In this document: positions 33,744 to 41,330 of the stretch, piece after piece
Position numbering within the stretch: position 1 is the first letter of the stretch
How the letters are laid out: each line of letters opens with the position of its first letter
Assembly: GCA_964551735.1 (NCBI GenBank)
Contig: CAZKEF010000036.1
Coordinates: forward strand, 1 to 56,654
Reading direction: 5' to 3'
DNA length: 56,654 nucleotides
Source: DAOUAT01 sp964551735
GTDB taxonomy: Bacteria; Chloroflexota; Anaerolineae; CG2-30-64-16
Notes under the pieces: generated by a model
The model's input: the letters and a program-made list of their open reading frames with translations, nothing else
What the model was told of the DNA's origin: nothing
The model's database searches: none
Program-made: the position numbers and the translations under genes

Positions 33744-33806
33744 GAAACTGGTTGCTGAAAACTGAAAGCTGCGCCGGCTTCCAGCTCCTAGCTTCGGACT
33801 TCCAGC
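33744..33806. repeat. 7-bp tandem repeats spanning the parA stop and parA-parB spacer
   Basis: Nine consecutive 7-bp units in two sub-families: AAARCTG-like (33744-33771) and TTCCAGC-like (33779-33806). They include the last codons and stop codon of parA and most of the 59-bp gap. Confidence 0.75.
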
Positions 33807-34573
33807 TGCGCCTCGCGTTCAAGCAACTCCTGCGCCAGCGCCCGGTAAGCGTGTGCCCCGGAAGAATGGGGTGCATAGGCCAAGATGGTTTGCCCATAGC
33901 TGGGGGCCTCGCTGAGCCGTACGCTGCGCGGGATAACGGTACGAAATGCTTGCTCGGGGAAATGGGTGCGAACTTCGTTTACAACCTGGCCGGCCAGATT
34001 CGTCCGCACATCATACATAGTCAGCACCATACCGCTGATGTATAACGCCGGGTTCAGGCTTTCCCGCACCAGTTGGATGGTGTGCCATAGGCGCCCCAAC
34101 CCTTCTAACGCCAGGTATTCGCATTGGATCGGCACGATGACGCCATCGGCAGCCGAGGTCAACGCGTTAATGGTCAGGAGCCCCAGACTGGGCGGGCAGT
34201 CGATCAGTACATGATCGTAACGGCTGATCGTGCCCTCCAATGCGCGGCGCAGCAGGAATTCGCGCGCCAGCAGGGACACCAGTTCCACCTCTGCGCCGGC
34301 CAGCGCGGGCGCGCTGGGGGCCAGGTCGAACCCGGCATGCGGCGAAGGGATAACGATCTCCGGTAGCGGCCGCTTACGAATCAGCGCGTCGTACAGTGAG
34401 CCCGTCAGCGCGGCCGAGTCAAAGCCAAGGCTGCTGGTGGCGTTGGCCTGCGGATCCGCATCCACCAGAAGCACGCGACGGCCGGTCTCGGCCAGGGCGG
34501 CGCCCAGGTTGACGGCGGTAGTGGTTTTGCCCACGCCGCCCTTCTGATTGGCGAAAGCGTAAATGCGTGTCAC
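33788..34573 (-). CDS. parA: Chromosome-partitioning ATPase ParA/Soj
   Basis: 261 residues from GTG 34573. The frame is open to 34717, but ParA proteins begin at TRIYAFANQKGGVGKTTTAVN, so the downstream GTG is the fit. Deviant Walker A KGGVGKTT, DADPQANATSSLG, Walker B HVLIDCPPSLGLLTINAL and PIQCEYLALEGLGRL are all present. It is an ATP-dependent nucleoid-gradient motor that moves ParB-parS complexes. It starts 10 bp after the PfkB kinase stop. Its final codons and stop lie in a 7-bp repeat tract, so the C-terminal sequence (AQLEVRS) has probably been replaced by repeat-encoded residues. Confidence 0.96.
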   Translation of the reverse strand: MTRIYAFANQKGGVGKTTTAVNLGAALAETGRRVLLVDADPQANATSSLGFDSAALTGSLYDALIRKRPLPEIVIPSPHAGFDLAPSAPALAGAEVELVSLLAREFLLRRALEGTISRYDHVLIDCPPSLGLLTINALTSAADGVIVPIQCEYLALEGLGRLWHTIQLVRESLNPALYISGMVLTMYDVRTNLAGQVVNEVRTHFPEQAFRTVIPRSVRLSEAPSYGQTILAYAPHSSGAHAYRALAQELLEREAQLEVRS

Positions 34574-34583
34574 GGCCTGGTCA

Positions 34584-35471
34584 TCACGATTCTTCTCGTA
34601 ACCACGCGTCCACCTGTGCACGGTGCGGGATCGCATCCATGCCAGGTGCTTCAACTGACATCGAGGCGACCACATTGGCGAAACGCGCGGCGATAAAAGG
34701 GTCCCGGGTCTCGGCAAGCCGGATCAGGAACGCCGTCGCAAAGACATCACCGGCGCCGGTCGGCTCCACCTCAACGGTGGCTCGCGGGGGTATCCGCATG
34801 CGGCTGCCATGCTGATACACGGTTGCGCCGTGCCAGCCGTCGGTGACGACGAGCAGCCGTCCCTGATGGGCCAGTTCAGCGATGTAAGCCTCGTCGCCGC
34901 CCACATCCTCGCGGCTGAGGATCACGGCATCGGCACGCGCCAGGAACTCGACCCCATTCTCCCAGCGCGTGGGCCGGACGTGACCCGCCGCGTCCCAGGT
35001 TCGCATCCAACCCTGGGGAGTGATGCCAAGCAGGGCATTGGGAAAAATGGTCATCCAGGACGAAGGCACCTCGCGGACCAAGGGTCCCAACAGCACCACG
35101 GAGGCCTGCGTCCACGCTTGCGGTAGATGCTCTGGGCTGATGGGATCAGCAACGGCAGTGACGACTTGCGTCCGTTGACCGGCGTGATAAATGTTAGTGA
35201 AGGTGGTGGTGACCGCAGAAGGGAGCAAGTGAATCTCTGTGCCTTCCAGCGGCGTACCGGGCAGTCCCGTCACGTTACCAGCATTACCTGGCCAGGGTTC
35301 CGGGCGGAACCCATCCAACGTGCCGCGCGTCAAAACGCCAGGCCGCCAACCCAGCCGCTGCGCAGTCACCGCCGAGAAGGAAACCGTCCCGCCCAGGCGA
35401 AAGCCGTCCGGGGTCAAATCATGCGTGACATGTCCGATGGTCAGAAAATTGATCGTCAATGGCCTACTCAC
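34584..35471 (-). CDS. PfkB-family carbohydrate kinase
   Basis: 295 residues from GTG 35471. The N-terminus (FLTIGHVTHDLTPDGFRLGG) and the C-terminal PfkB signature 2 (VEPTGAGDVFATAFLIRLAE, with the catalytic Asp in GAGD) define the ribokinase fold. It phosphorylates a sugar or nucleoside; substrate residues are not diagnostic. It sits in the place where many bacteria have trmE-gidA-gidB, between jag and parA, and is separated from parA by only 10 bp, implying co-expression. A TACAAT element upstream (35494-35489, minus strand) may be its -10, with a weak -35. Confidence 0.9.
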   Translation of the reverse strand: MSRPLTINFLTIGHVTHDLTPDGFRLGGTVSFSAVTAQRLGWRPGVLTRGTLDGFRPEPWPGNAGNVTGLPGTPLEGTEIHLLPSAVTTTFTNIYHAGQRTQVVTAVADPISPEHLPQAWTQASVVLLGPLVREVPSSWMTIFPNALLGITPQGWMRTWDAAGHVRPTRWENGVEFLARADAVILSREDVGGDEAYIAELAHQGRLLVVTDGWHGATVYQHGSRMRIPPRATVEVEPTGAGDVFATAFLIRLAETRDPFIAARFANVVASMSVEAPGMDAIPHRAQVDAWLREES

Positions 35472-35543
35472 TGTCTCAAGTTGGGGCTATTGTAGCACAA
35501 GACTGGCATAGAGACTAACGCTGGCGCTGTATCCGCTTAGATC

Positions 35544-35578
35544 ACGCCCCCTTCCCTGGCGGACAGGAAAGGGGGCGT
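35544..35578 (-). terminator. GC-rich hairpin after jag
   Basis: ACGCCCCCTT (35544-35553) pairs with AAGGGGGCGT (35569-35578), extended inward with one mismatch. It lies just downstream of the jag stop and upstream of the PfkB promoter region. There is no T-run. Confidence 0.55.
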
Positions 35579-35610
35579 AAGAAGGCGCAGGGTACACAAG
35601 CTTGGTTCGG

Positions 35611-36447
35611 CTACCCCTTTTTGGGGATAATCGTCACCTTTCGGCGATCCCCTTCACCAACACTCTGGGTGAAGACCAATGGATGCGCATGCAGCGCCAG
35701 GTGGACGATGCGGCGTTCGGCCGGGGGCATTGGTTCCAACGAAACGGTGCGCCCGCTTTGTGTCACCTGCTCAGCCATACGCAGCGCCAGTTTACGCAGT
35801 GCCTCGGCGCGTTTCGCGCGGTAGCCATTGACATCTACCACAAAGCTGGTGCGGGAGCGCACCTGCTGGTTCACCATGAGGCGCGTGACGAACTCCAACG
35901 CCGACAGCGTCTCGTTTTGGCGGCCGATCAGCACGCCCAGATCATCCCCAACAATGTTCAGAACCAACGCACGATCATCTGCGTCAGCCTCGGCATCGCT
36001 TTGCTGCACAATCTCAACCTCAGCAGCCAGGCCCATACGAGTCAACAACCCCGAGAGCAACTCTTGCCCCTTCTGCGCCGCGGCCAGCGCTTTGTCCTCA
36101 GCAGGCGGGGTAACAGCAACAGCAAGAGGCTTGGGTTCGGCCAGTTTGGCTGTTGGCTTGGGCGCTGGCGGCACAGCAGGCGTCGGAACCACTGCCGCAG
36201 CAGGGGGCCGGCTCACTTCCTTGGACGCAGCAGGTTCTGGCGCTGATTTGGGCTCAGCTTTGGTCAGCTTCACCGCTGTAAGCCGTACAACAGCATCCTC
36301 AGCCCCGATGCCCAACACGCCCCGGCTGCCCGGCCGCACGATCTCGATCTCGACTTCATCGCGCGACAAACGCAGCGCAACGAGGCCTGCGCTGATAGCT
36401 GCTTCGATGGTCTTACCGCGGAACTCTCCGCTTTTTTCTCCTGTCAT
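35611..36447 (-). CDS. jag: Jag/KhpB RNA-binding protein (Jag-N, KH, R3H)
   Basis: 278 residues. Jag-N domain (residues about 8-55: GKTIEAAISAGLVALRLSRD, PGSRGVLGIGAEDA). A long Ala/Pro/Lys linker follows. The KH domain contains IVGDDLGVLIGRQNETLSAL, and the R3H domain contains the RxxxH segment APPAERR-IVHLAL-type (PMPPAERRIVHLALHAHP). KhpB/EloR binds RNA with KhpA and influences cell elongation and division. It lies 64 bp after yidC in the rpmH operon, as in many bacteria. Confidence 0.95.
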   Translation of the reverse strand: MTGEKSGEFRGKTIEAAISAGLVALRLSRDEVEIEIVRPGSRGVLGIGAEDAVVRLTAVKLTKAEPKSAPEPAASKEVSRPPAAAVVPTPAVPPAPKPTAKLAEPKPLAVAVTPPAEDKALAAAQKGQELLSGLLTRMGLAAEVEIVQQSDAEADADDRALVLNIVGDDLGVLIGRQNETLSALEFVTRLMVNQQVRSRTSFVVDVNGYRAKRAEALRKLALRMAEQVTQSGRTVSLEPMPPAERRIVHLALHAHPLVFTQSVGEGDRRKVTIIPKKG

Positions 36448-36511
36448 ACATCTATTTCCTTGCGGTAAACATCCGCGGCCCGCTCCTGGCGCCCCGCGGA
36501 TAGGCTCTTGC

Positions 36512-37507
36512 TTAGTGCCGGCGCCGCTTGCGCTTGATGGGCTTCGCAGGCGCAGGCGGTGGGGCAGATTCAGACGATGGGATAGGGCCGGAGGTCACGA
36601 TCGGTTCTAGCCCCGGGGTCTTTTGCGCTTGTAGGAATGTGAACCAGTCCACCAATCCACCCCAGCCGGTGACGAAGTACTGTTGAATCATGCTGAGCAC
36701 GTTCGACACCGTCCAATACAAGGTCAGACCCGAGGGTAGGCCCAGGGTAATCCACCCAAACATGATGGGCATGAAAAACATCATCTGCGTCATCATACGG
36801 GTCTGTGGATCCTGCTGGCTGCCGCCTGCCGCCTTGGACGGCTGCGCCATTTTTTGCAGGAGGAGTTGGGTGACCAACATCAAGAGGGGCAGACTGAAGT
36901 AGGCAATGAGCTTGCCCCATTCCTGCGCTTCAAAGGTGGAAGCGATCCAACTCGTCCCGATTTGCAGACTGGGAAACGAAAGATCGGGAATCCAATAGAA
37001 CTTTGCGCCAAGCAATTCGCCGACGCTGGGGTTTGCCAGCACATACAGCGCCTGATACAACCCGAACAGCACCGGCATCTGCACCAGCAGCGGCAGACAG
37101 CCGCCCATGGGGTTAATGCCGGACTCTTTGTAGAGCTTCATCTGCTCTTCGGCCAGCTTCTGGCGGTCTTTGCCGTACTTCTCCTGCAACTCACGCAGCT
37201 TGGGCTGCAGCACTTGCTGCGCTTTGGTGGACTGGAGCTGCTTGAGCGTCAGCGGCAGGGTGACGATCTTGATGGCAATGGTGAAGACAATGATGGCCCA
37301 ACCGTAGCTGTAGGGGATGCCGAGGCCGGCAATGGCTTTGTTCAGAGCGATGAGCAGCTTGGCGAGGGGATAGACGACTACGCCCTCCCACCAGCCTGGC
37401 GGATTATTGAAATCGACTTCCTGGTTGAAATCAATACATCCCGTCAGCGTAAGCGCTGCCACTGCCAGGACAATGAGCAAGAACAAGTTGCGACGTTTTT
37501 TGTTCAC
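36512..37507 (-). CDS. yidC: Membrane protein insertase YidC/Oxa1
   Basis: 331 residues. A lipoprotein signal ends at TLTGC (Cys near residue 24), as in Gram-positive SpoIIIJ-type YidC, with no large periplasmic P1 domain. The core insertase has GWAIIVFTIAIKIVTLPLTLKQ, the cytoplasmic loop STKAQQVLQPKLRELQEKYG, INPMGGCLPLLVQMPVLFGL, and the final membrane segments. It inserts membrane proteins with or without SecYEG. Its conserved substrate-groove arginine is replaced or not obvious here (the first core helix has Lys, ...AIKIVTLP). It is the fourth gene of the rpmH operon. Confidence 0.96.
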   Translation of the reverse strand: MNKKRRNLFLLIVLAVAALTLTGCIDFNQEVDFNNPPGWWEGVVVYPLAKLLIALNKAIAGLGIPYSYGWAIIVFTIAIKIVTLPLTLKQLQSTKAQQVLQPKLRELQEKYGKDRQKLAEEQMKLYKESGINPMGGCLPLLVQMPVLFGLYQALYVLANPSVGELLGAKFYWIPDLSFPSLQIGTSWIASTFEAQEWGKLIAYFSLPLLMLVTQLLLQKMAQPSKAAGGSQQDPQTRMMTQMMFFMPIMFGWITLGLPSGLTLYWTVSNVLSMIQQYFVTGWGGLVDWFTFLQAQKTPGLEPIVTSGPIPSSESAPPPAPAKPIKRKRRRH

Positions 37508-37540
37508 GCTAGTTAAAACTCCTTGGGTACCAAGCCATGC

Positions 37541-37750
37541 CTAGGGTACCGGATCGAAGCCCCCCGGATGCCATGGATGGCAGCGGCTGACGCGGCGTAT
37601 ACCCAACCAACCGCCGCGGCGAAGGCCATACTTTTCGATGGCCTGATACGTGTACTCGGAACAAGATGGGTAGTACCGGCATGATGGCGGCAAAGCCGGC
37701 GATATCCGGTTTCGATAAAATCGAATCAGGGCCAACACTAACCGTTGCAT
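37541..37750 (-). CDS. yidD: Membrane protein insertion efficiency factor YidD
   Basis: 69 residues, complete. The family pattern is unmistakable: ALIRFYRNRISPALPPSCRYYP, then SCSEYTYQAIEKYG and the C-terminal CHPWHPGGFDPVP. YidD is a small membrane-associated protein that assists YidC. It lies 22 bp after rnpA and about 33 bp before yidC on the same strand. Confidence 0.95.
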   Translation of the reverse strand: MQRLVLALIRFYRNRISPALPPSCRYYPSCSEYTYQAIEKYGLRRGGWLGIRRVSRCHPWHPGGFDPVP

Positions 37751-37772
37751 GGTGGTCTTACATTCCTGTGGG

Positions 37773-38141
37773 CTAGACGAAGGGCCCGTGATTCGTCTCG
37801 CCGGCCGGTTTTAGTAAGCGTGCCCGCCGAAGCAGGCGGGCACAAGCGTCTTGCAGCTCCGAGAATGTGACATCGTTGATGCCTGGCCGGGCGATCCACA
37901 CCAGATCCCAACCAGGCGCGATCATGTCCCCCAGTGAACGCACCGCTTCGCTCATTCGGCGCCGCGCCCGGTTACGTGCCACGGCTTTGCCGATGCGTTT
38001 GCTCACTGAAAAGCCGCTGCGGCTGAAAGCTTCCTCGTTAGTCAGATAACACAATACGACCAATGGATGCGCCTGACTGGCGCCCTGCTGCCGAACATGC
38101 CGGAACCGCGTCTTGTCGGCCAGACGATACCGGCGCTTCAT
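37773..38141 (-). CDS. rnpA: Ribonuclease P protein component
   Basis: 122 residues. The RNase P protein signature is intact: GFSVSKRIGKAVARNRARRRM, preceded by YRLADKTRFRHVRQQG. It binds the catalytic RNA and the 5' leader of pre-tRNAs. It begins 6 bp after the rpmH stop codon, the classic rpmH-rnpA arrangement. The C-terminal tail is slightly longer than usual. Confidence 0.96.
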   Translation of the reverse strand: MKRRYRLADKTRFRHVRQQGASQAHPLVVLCYLTNEEAFSRSGFSVSKRIGKAVARNRARRRMSEAVRSLGDMIAPGWDLVWIARPGINDVTFSELQDACARLLRRARLLKPAGETNHGPFV

Positions 38142-38147
38142 ACCCGG

Positions 38148-38288
38148 TTAGACGGTGAGCCGCTTACGGCCCCTGGCGCGCCGCGCCTGCAGCACTCGCC
38201 GACCGCCGCGAGTGCTCATCCGACTGAAGAACCCGTGCACGCGCATACGGCGCCGGGATTTGGGCTGATAGGTTCTTTTCGTAGCCAT
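38148..38288 (-). CDS. rpmH: 50S ribosomal protein L34
   Basis: 46 residues, read from the sequence: MATKRTYQPKSRRRMRVHGF, then FSRMSTRGGRRVLQARRARG and RKRLTV. This is the complete L34 pattern, with the RTYQPKxRRR and GFxxRMxTxxGRxVLxxRR elements. AAGGAG lies 10 nt before the ATG. It is the first gene of the rpmH-rnpA-yidD-yidC-jag transcript, with a strong promoter at 38412-38441 and a terminator-like hairpin in the leader. Confidence 0.97.
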   Translation of the reverse strand: MATKRTYQPKSRRRMRVHGFFSRMSTRGGRRVLQARRARGRKRLTV

Positions 38289-38363
38289 AATTCCCCAACT
38301 CCTTGATGTGATCCAGGCCGGCGGCCAGAGCGCTGGCTTGCCCGACCGATGACTTGCAGACAG

Positions 38364-38399
38364 AAAAAGCAGGCGAGACAGACACCAAGTCTCACCCGC
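38364..38399 (-). terminator. Terminator-like hairpin in the rpmH leader / after the MFS gene
   Basis: On the minus strand, GCGGGTGAGAC (38399-38389) pairs with GTCTCGCCTGC (38379-38369), 9 Watson-Crick pairs plus two G-U, followed by TTTTT (38368-38364). It ends the MFS transcript but also lies just inside the predicted rpmH transcript. Confidence 0.65.
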
Positions 38400-38411
38400 T
38401 AGAGCTTAGCA

Positions 38412-38441
38412 ATTATACTCGTGAGCGTGCATAAGTGTCAA
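38412..38441 (-). promoter_or_regulatory. Strong promoter of the rpmH operon
   Basis: Minus-strand TTGACA (38441-38436), 18-bp spacer, TATAAT (38417-38412). Both hexamers are perfect. The start site is expected near 38405. Confidence 0.75.
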
Positions 38442-38442
38442 A

Positions 38443-39771
38443 TCAGGGTCGGTTTGACCGCCACACCGTCGGGATGCGCACCTTGCTGATCGCCCAACTG
38501 AGGCCGGCCATCATGATCGCCACCACCCCGACAATCTCCAGAACACGAGGAATGCCGATGACATCGGCGATCCCGCCTAGCGCCAGCATGGGCGGGATGC
38601 CAATCAGATTATTGATCATAAACTGCACCGAGAACACCCGCCCTCGAATGTGGGCGGGTGACTCCTGCTGCAAGGTCGTCTGCGCCAAGATGTTGACCGC
38701 CGAGAGGCAGAGGCCCAACACCAACCCCAACGCCATGGTTGTGCTGGTCAAGCTAAAGGCCGCGCGCGGATACACTTGCAGGATCGGCTGGAGCAGCCGT
38801 TGATAGTCCAGGCTGATCCAGCCCATACCGGCAAATGCCAACCCCGTCAGCACCAGGCCGATGAAACCGAAGCCGCGCCGGCGCAAAACATGACCCCACC
38901 GCCCTAACGCTGCGGTGGCCAACAGCATACCGATGCCTGCGGGCAGAAAGACGATCACCGCGTTTTCGGCCGCCATCCCCAACACCCGGGCCGCGTAACC
39001 CGGGGCTAACATCGCCATCACCATTACCAACGTGGCGACGGTTCCCAGTTGGGCCATTGCAGCCAGGATCTTACGCTGATAAGAGATAAAGCGCCAACCT
39101 TCGCGAATATCGCCCCACACCCGCTGCCAGCCAGAAAGCGCAGCTTCCGCCCGCGGCTCGGGACGTTTGTCCTTGGGCAGGGTGGATACAGCCAACGCCG
39201 CGCCCAGGTACATCAGGCCGATCAGCAAGAACCCACCTTCAATCTTGAGTAGGCTGATAGCCAGCGGTCCCAGGATGATCAAACCTATCACCTGAGACAA
39301 AGCCATCGTGACGGTAAACAACGAATTCGCCGGGATCAACAAGTTCTCGCCCACCAACAGCGGGATCGTACTGGCTTCAGCCGGGCTGAAGAACTGCGCC
39401 AGGGTCGCAGTCAGGAATGTGAGGGTGTAGATCGCGATGAGCTCCCACGCGCCCTGCATCGTAGTTAGCACCAGGAGGTAGCCAAGGGCAAAGAACACGC
39501 GGATCAGGTTAGAACCGACCAGGATCCATTTCTTGGGCAGGCGGTCCACAGCAACACCGGCCACGGGGCTGAAGATCACGCCGGGCAGAGTGAATGCCAG
39601 GATGGTCAGGCCAAGGTGCACCGCAGAGCCGGTGAGTTTTTCGATGACCACCATCTGGATGAAGTGGATGGCGTGTTGTGATGTTTGCGCGAGCAGTTGC
39701 GCGAGCCATAGCGCGCGAAAATGCTGATTAGCGAGGACGGGGCTGAACCCCCGGTGGGTTGTTTGGGTCAT
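38443..39771 (-). CDS. Major facilitator superfamily transporter
   Basis: 442 residues with about 12 membrane helices. The N-terminus NQHFRALWLAQLLAQTSQHA and the loop SPVAGVAVDRLPKKWILVGSNLIR (the D-R-x-G/P-K-K motif between helices 2 and 3) match the MFS_3/enterobactin-exporter-like group. LQQESPAHIRGRVFSVQFMINN is the equivalent motif in the second half. It likely exports a small molecule. It lies 27 bp after DUF951 in the rnd-DUF951-MFS operon. Confidence 0.9.
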   Translation of the reverse strand: MTQTTHRGFSPVLANQHFRALWLAQLLAQTSQHAIHFIQMVVIEKLTGSAVHLGLTILAFTLPGVIFSPVAGVAVDRLPKKWILVGSNLIRVFFALGYLLVLTTMQGAWELIAIYTLTFLTATLAQFFSPAEASTIPLLVGENLLIPANSLFTVTMALSQVIGLIILGPLAISLLKIEGGFLLIGLMYLGAALAVSTLPKDKRPEPRAEAALSGWQRVWGDIREGWRFISYQRKILAAMAQLGTVATLVMVMAMLAPGYAARVLGMAAENAVIVFLPAGIGMLLATAALGRWGHVLRRRGFGFIGLVLTGLAFAGMGWISLDYQRLLQPILQVYPRAAFSLTSTTMALGLVLGLCLSAVNILAQTTLQQESPAHIRGRVFSVQFMINNLIGIPPMLALGGIADVIGIPRVLEIVGVVAIMMAGLSWAISKVRIPTVWRSNRP

Positions 39772-39798
39772 GAGTATTGGTTAGTAGCCGTCGTTGTA

Positions 39799-40041
39799 TC
39801 AATCAGGTGGGCGATCCGAACCTGGCGGGCCTGGCTGCACCAAGGCTTTCACCTGACGCAAAAACTGGCTACGGGGCAACAGCACTCGCCGGCCGCATAT
39901 CGCGCAGCGGATACCGATATCGGCCCCGATGCGCACTACTGTCCATTCTAGGCTGCCGCATGGATGGGGCTTGCGCATGCGGATGATGTCGCCCAGGCGG
40001 ATATCGCTGTAACCGGTCAGCTGTCCTGGCATTTGGCTCAT
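39799..40041 (-). CDS. DUF951 family protein
   Basis: 80 residues. The segment DIRLGDIIRMRKPHPCGSLEW followed by RIGADIGIRCAICGRRVLLPRSQF matches DUF951, a small protein with a CxxC-type knuckle; the family is well represented in Firmicutes and Chloroflexota. It is predicted to be a zinc-binding, SH3-like nucleic-acid or protein interaction module. The C-terminal tail (PGPPGSDRPPD) is disordered. It lies between rnd (16 bp) and the MFS gene (27 bp). Confidence 0.9.
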   Translation of the reverse strand: MSQMPGQLTGYSDIRLGDIIRMRKPHPCGSLEWTVVRIGADIGIRCAICGRRVLLPRSQFLRQVKALVQPGPPGSDRPPD

Positions 40042-40057
40042 GCTCTATACGTGGCGC

Positions 40058-41269
40058 TCATGGGTTGGCTAAGGCGTGAACCAGTTCAGCGCCGTACTCT
40101 TCCAGTTTCCAGTCCCCCACCAACTTCAACACAGCAAGTGCTTTCAGATCGGCCGGCGCAGCACGGGCGATAGCCATCAAGACGTCGTTCGTCAGGACAA
40201 CATCTGGGTCTACGCCGCGCGCAGTCGCGCGGGCAAGGCGCCAAGCGCGAAGCCGGTCAAACCGGGCTACGACCTCGGGGTCGGGCCGCCCGTTGCCGTT
40301 GTGAGTCCGGATTGGTGGCTGCGGCGGCGGGGCACCACGGCCGCGCGCGATCGCCGCAACGATCGCCCGGCCATAGCGCTGCGCCTGTCGTGAACTCAAA
40401 GGCAGGTCGCCGACGCGCTGAGGCTGTAGCTGGCTGAGCCGTATCAGTGCATCATCGCCCACCACTTTGAAGGGCGGCCGATCGTTCACGCGCGCTTGCT
40501 CATCCCGCCAGAGGTACAGCTCACGGAGCACGGCCAGCTCGCCAGGGCGCAGGTCACGCGCATTCTTCATGCGCCAAAAACCTTCAGGATCGAATGGCTT
40601 TTCAACAAAGACAAGATCGGGCAGCCCGACAAAAGCTTCTTGGGCCTCGCGCCAACGCCCGCGCGCCTGTAACTCACGCGCCAGCAGGTCACGCAGGGGC
40701 AACAGAAAATGCGTGTCCAGCCGGGCATAGCTGAGCTGAGCCGGCGTCAGGGGCCGCTGCCCCCAATCGGTGAGCTGCGCGTGCTTGTCTAACTCGATGC
40801 CAAAGTGCTCTTTCAAGGCGCCGGCCAGCCCAACCCGCGTCCAGCCCAAGATGCGCGCGGCGAGCATGGTATCAAAGACGTTGGCAAAGCTGAAGCCATG
40901 ATCCCGCTTCAGCAACAAAATGTCATTCTCCGCCGCGTGGAAGATCTTCTCGATGTCTTGATCGACCAGAAACGGTTGCAGTCCCGAAATATCGGCCAAC
41001 CGCAAGGTGTCTACCAGATAATCGGTGCGCCGCGTGCTGATTTGCAGGACGCACACCTTGTGATAATAGCGGTACAGGCTGTCCGACTCGGTGTCCAATG
41101 CCAGCACAGGTTCACCGACCAATGCGGCCAGCATCGCCTGGAACCGCGCCGGCGTATCCACCAAGGCCGGCGGGGGCAAACGCAGACCAGAGCCCGATGC
41201 GACCACGCTGCTCGGTGCGCCGGGCGCCTGACCATCCAGGGCAGATGTTGGGCTAGGTTTTGCTAGCAT
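40058..41269 (-). CDS. rnd: Ribonuclease D
   Basis: About 403 residues from ATG 41269, with GAAAGG upstream; the in-frame ATG at 41287 is weaker. The DEDDy exonuclease core has VLALDTESDSLYRY (motif I), HAAENDILLLKRDHG (motif II) and LSYARLDTHFLLPL (motif III, Tyr-x3-Asp). Two HRDC-like helical domains follow (GELAVLRELYLWRDEQARVN, RFDRLRAWRLARATARGV). It is a 3'-5' exonuclease for tRNA and stable RNA maturation. The N-terminal 45 residues are Pro/Ser/Ala-rich and non-conserved. Confidence 0.95.
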   Translation of the reverse strand: MLAKPSPTSALDGQAPGAPSSVVASGSGLRLPPPALVDTPARFQAMLAALVGEPVLALDTESDSLYRYYHKVCVLQISTRRTDYLVDTLRLADISGLQPFLVDQDIEKIFHAAENDILLLKRDHGFSFANVFDTMLAARILGWTRVGLAGALKEHFGIELDKHAQLTDWGQRPLTPAQLSYARLDTHFLLPLRDLLARELQARGRWREAQEAFVGLPDLVFVEKPFDPEGFWRMKNARDLRPGELAVLRELYLWRDEQARVNDRPPFKVVGDDALIRLSQLQPQRVGDLPLSSRQAQRYGRAIVAAIARGRGAPPPQPPIRTHNGNGRPDPEVVARFDRLRAWRLARATARGVDPDVVLTNDVLMAIARAAPADLKALAVLKLVGDWKLEEYGAELVHALANP

Positions 41270-41301
41270 GGACCTTTCTCGTTTCACACTTGATTGACGC
41301 T

Positions 41302-41330
41302 ATTATCCCCTCAGATGCGCGGCCTGTCAA
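41302..41330 (-). promoter_or_regulatory. Promoter of the rnd operon
   Basis: Minus-strand TTGACA (41330-41325), 17-bp spacer, GATAAT (41307-41302). It overlaps the end of the glycosyltransferase gene and gives a 25-nt leader before the rnd ATG. Confidence 0.65.

Noticed and set aside
32826..34573. parS site near parAB
   Set aside because: I looked for TGTTTCACGTGAAACA-like palindromes in the window and found only half-like matches; not reported as a feature.
38164..38388. 74-codon minus-strand frame over rpmH
   Set aside because: It is a different frame of the rpmH gene and its leader; rpmH itself is certain.
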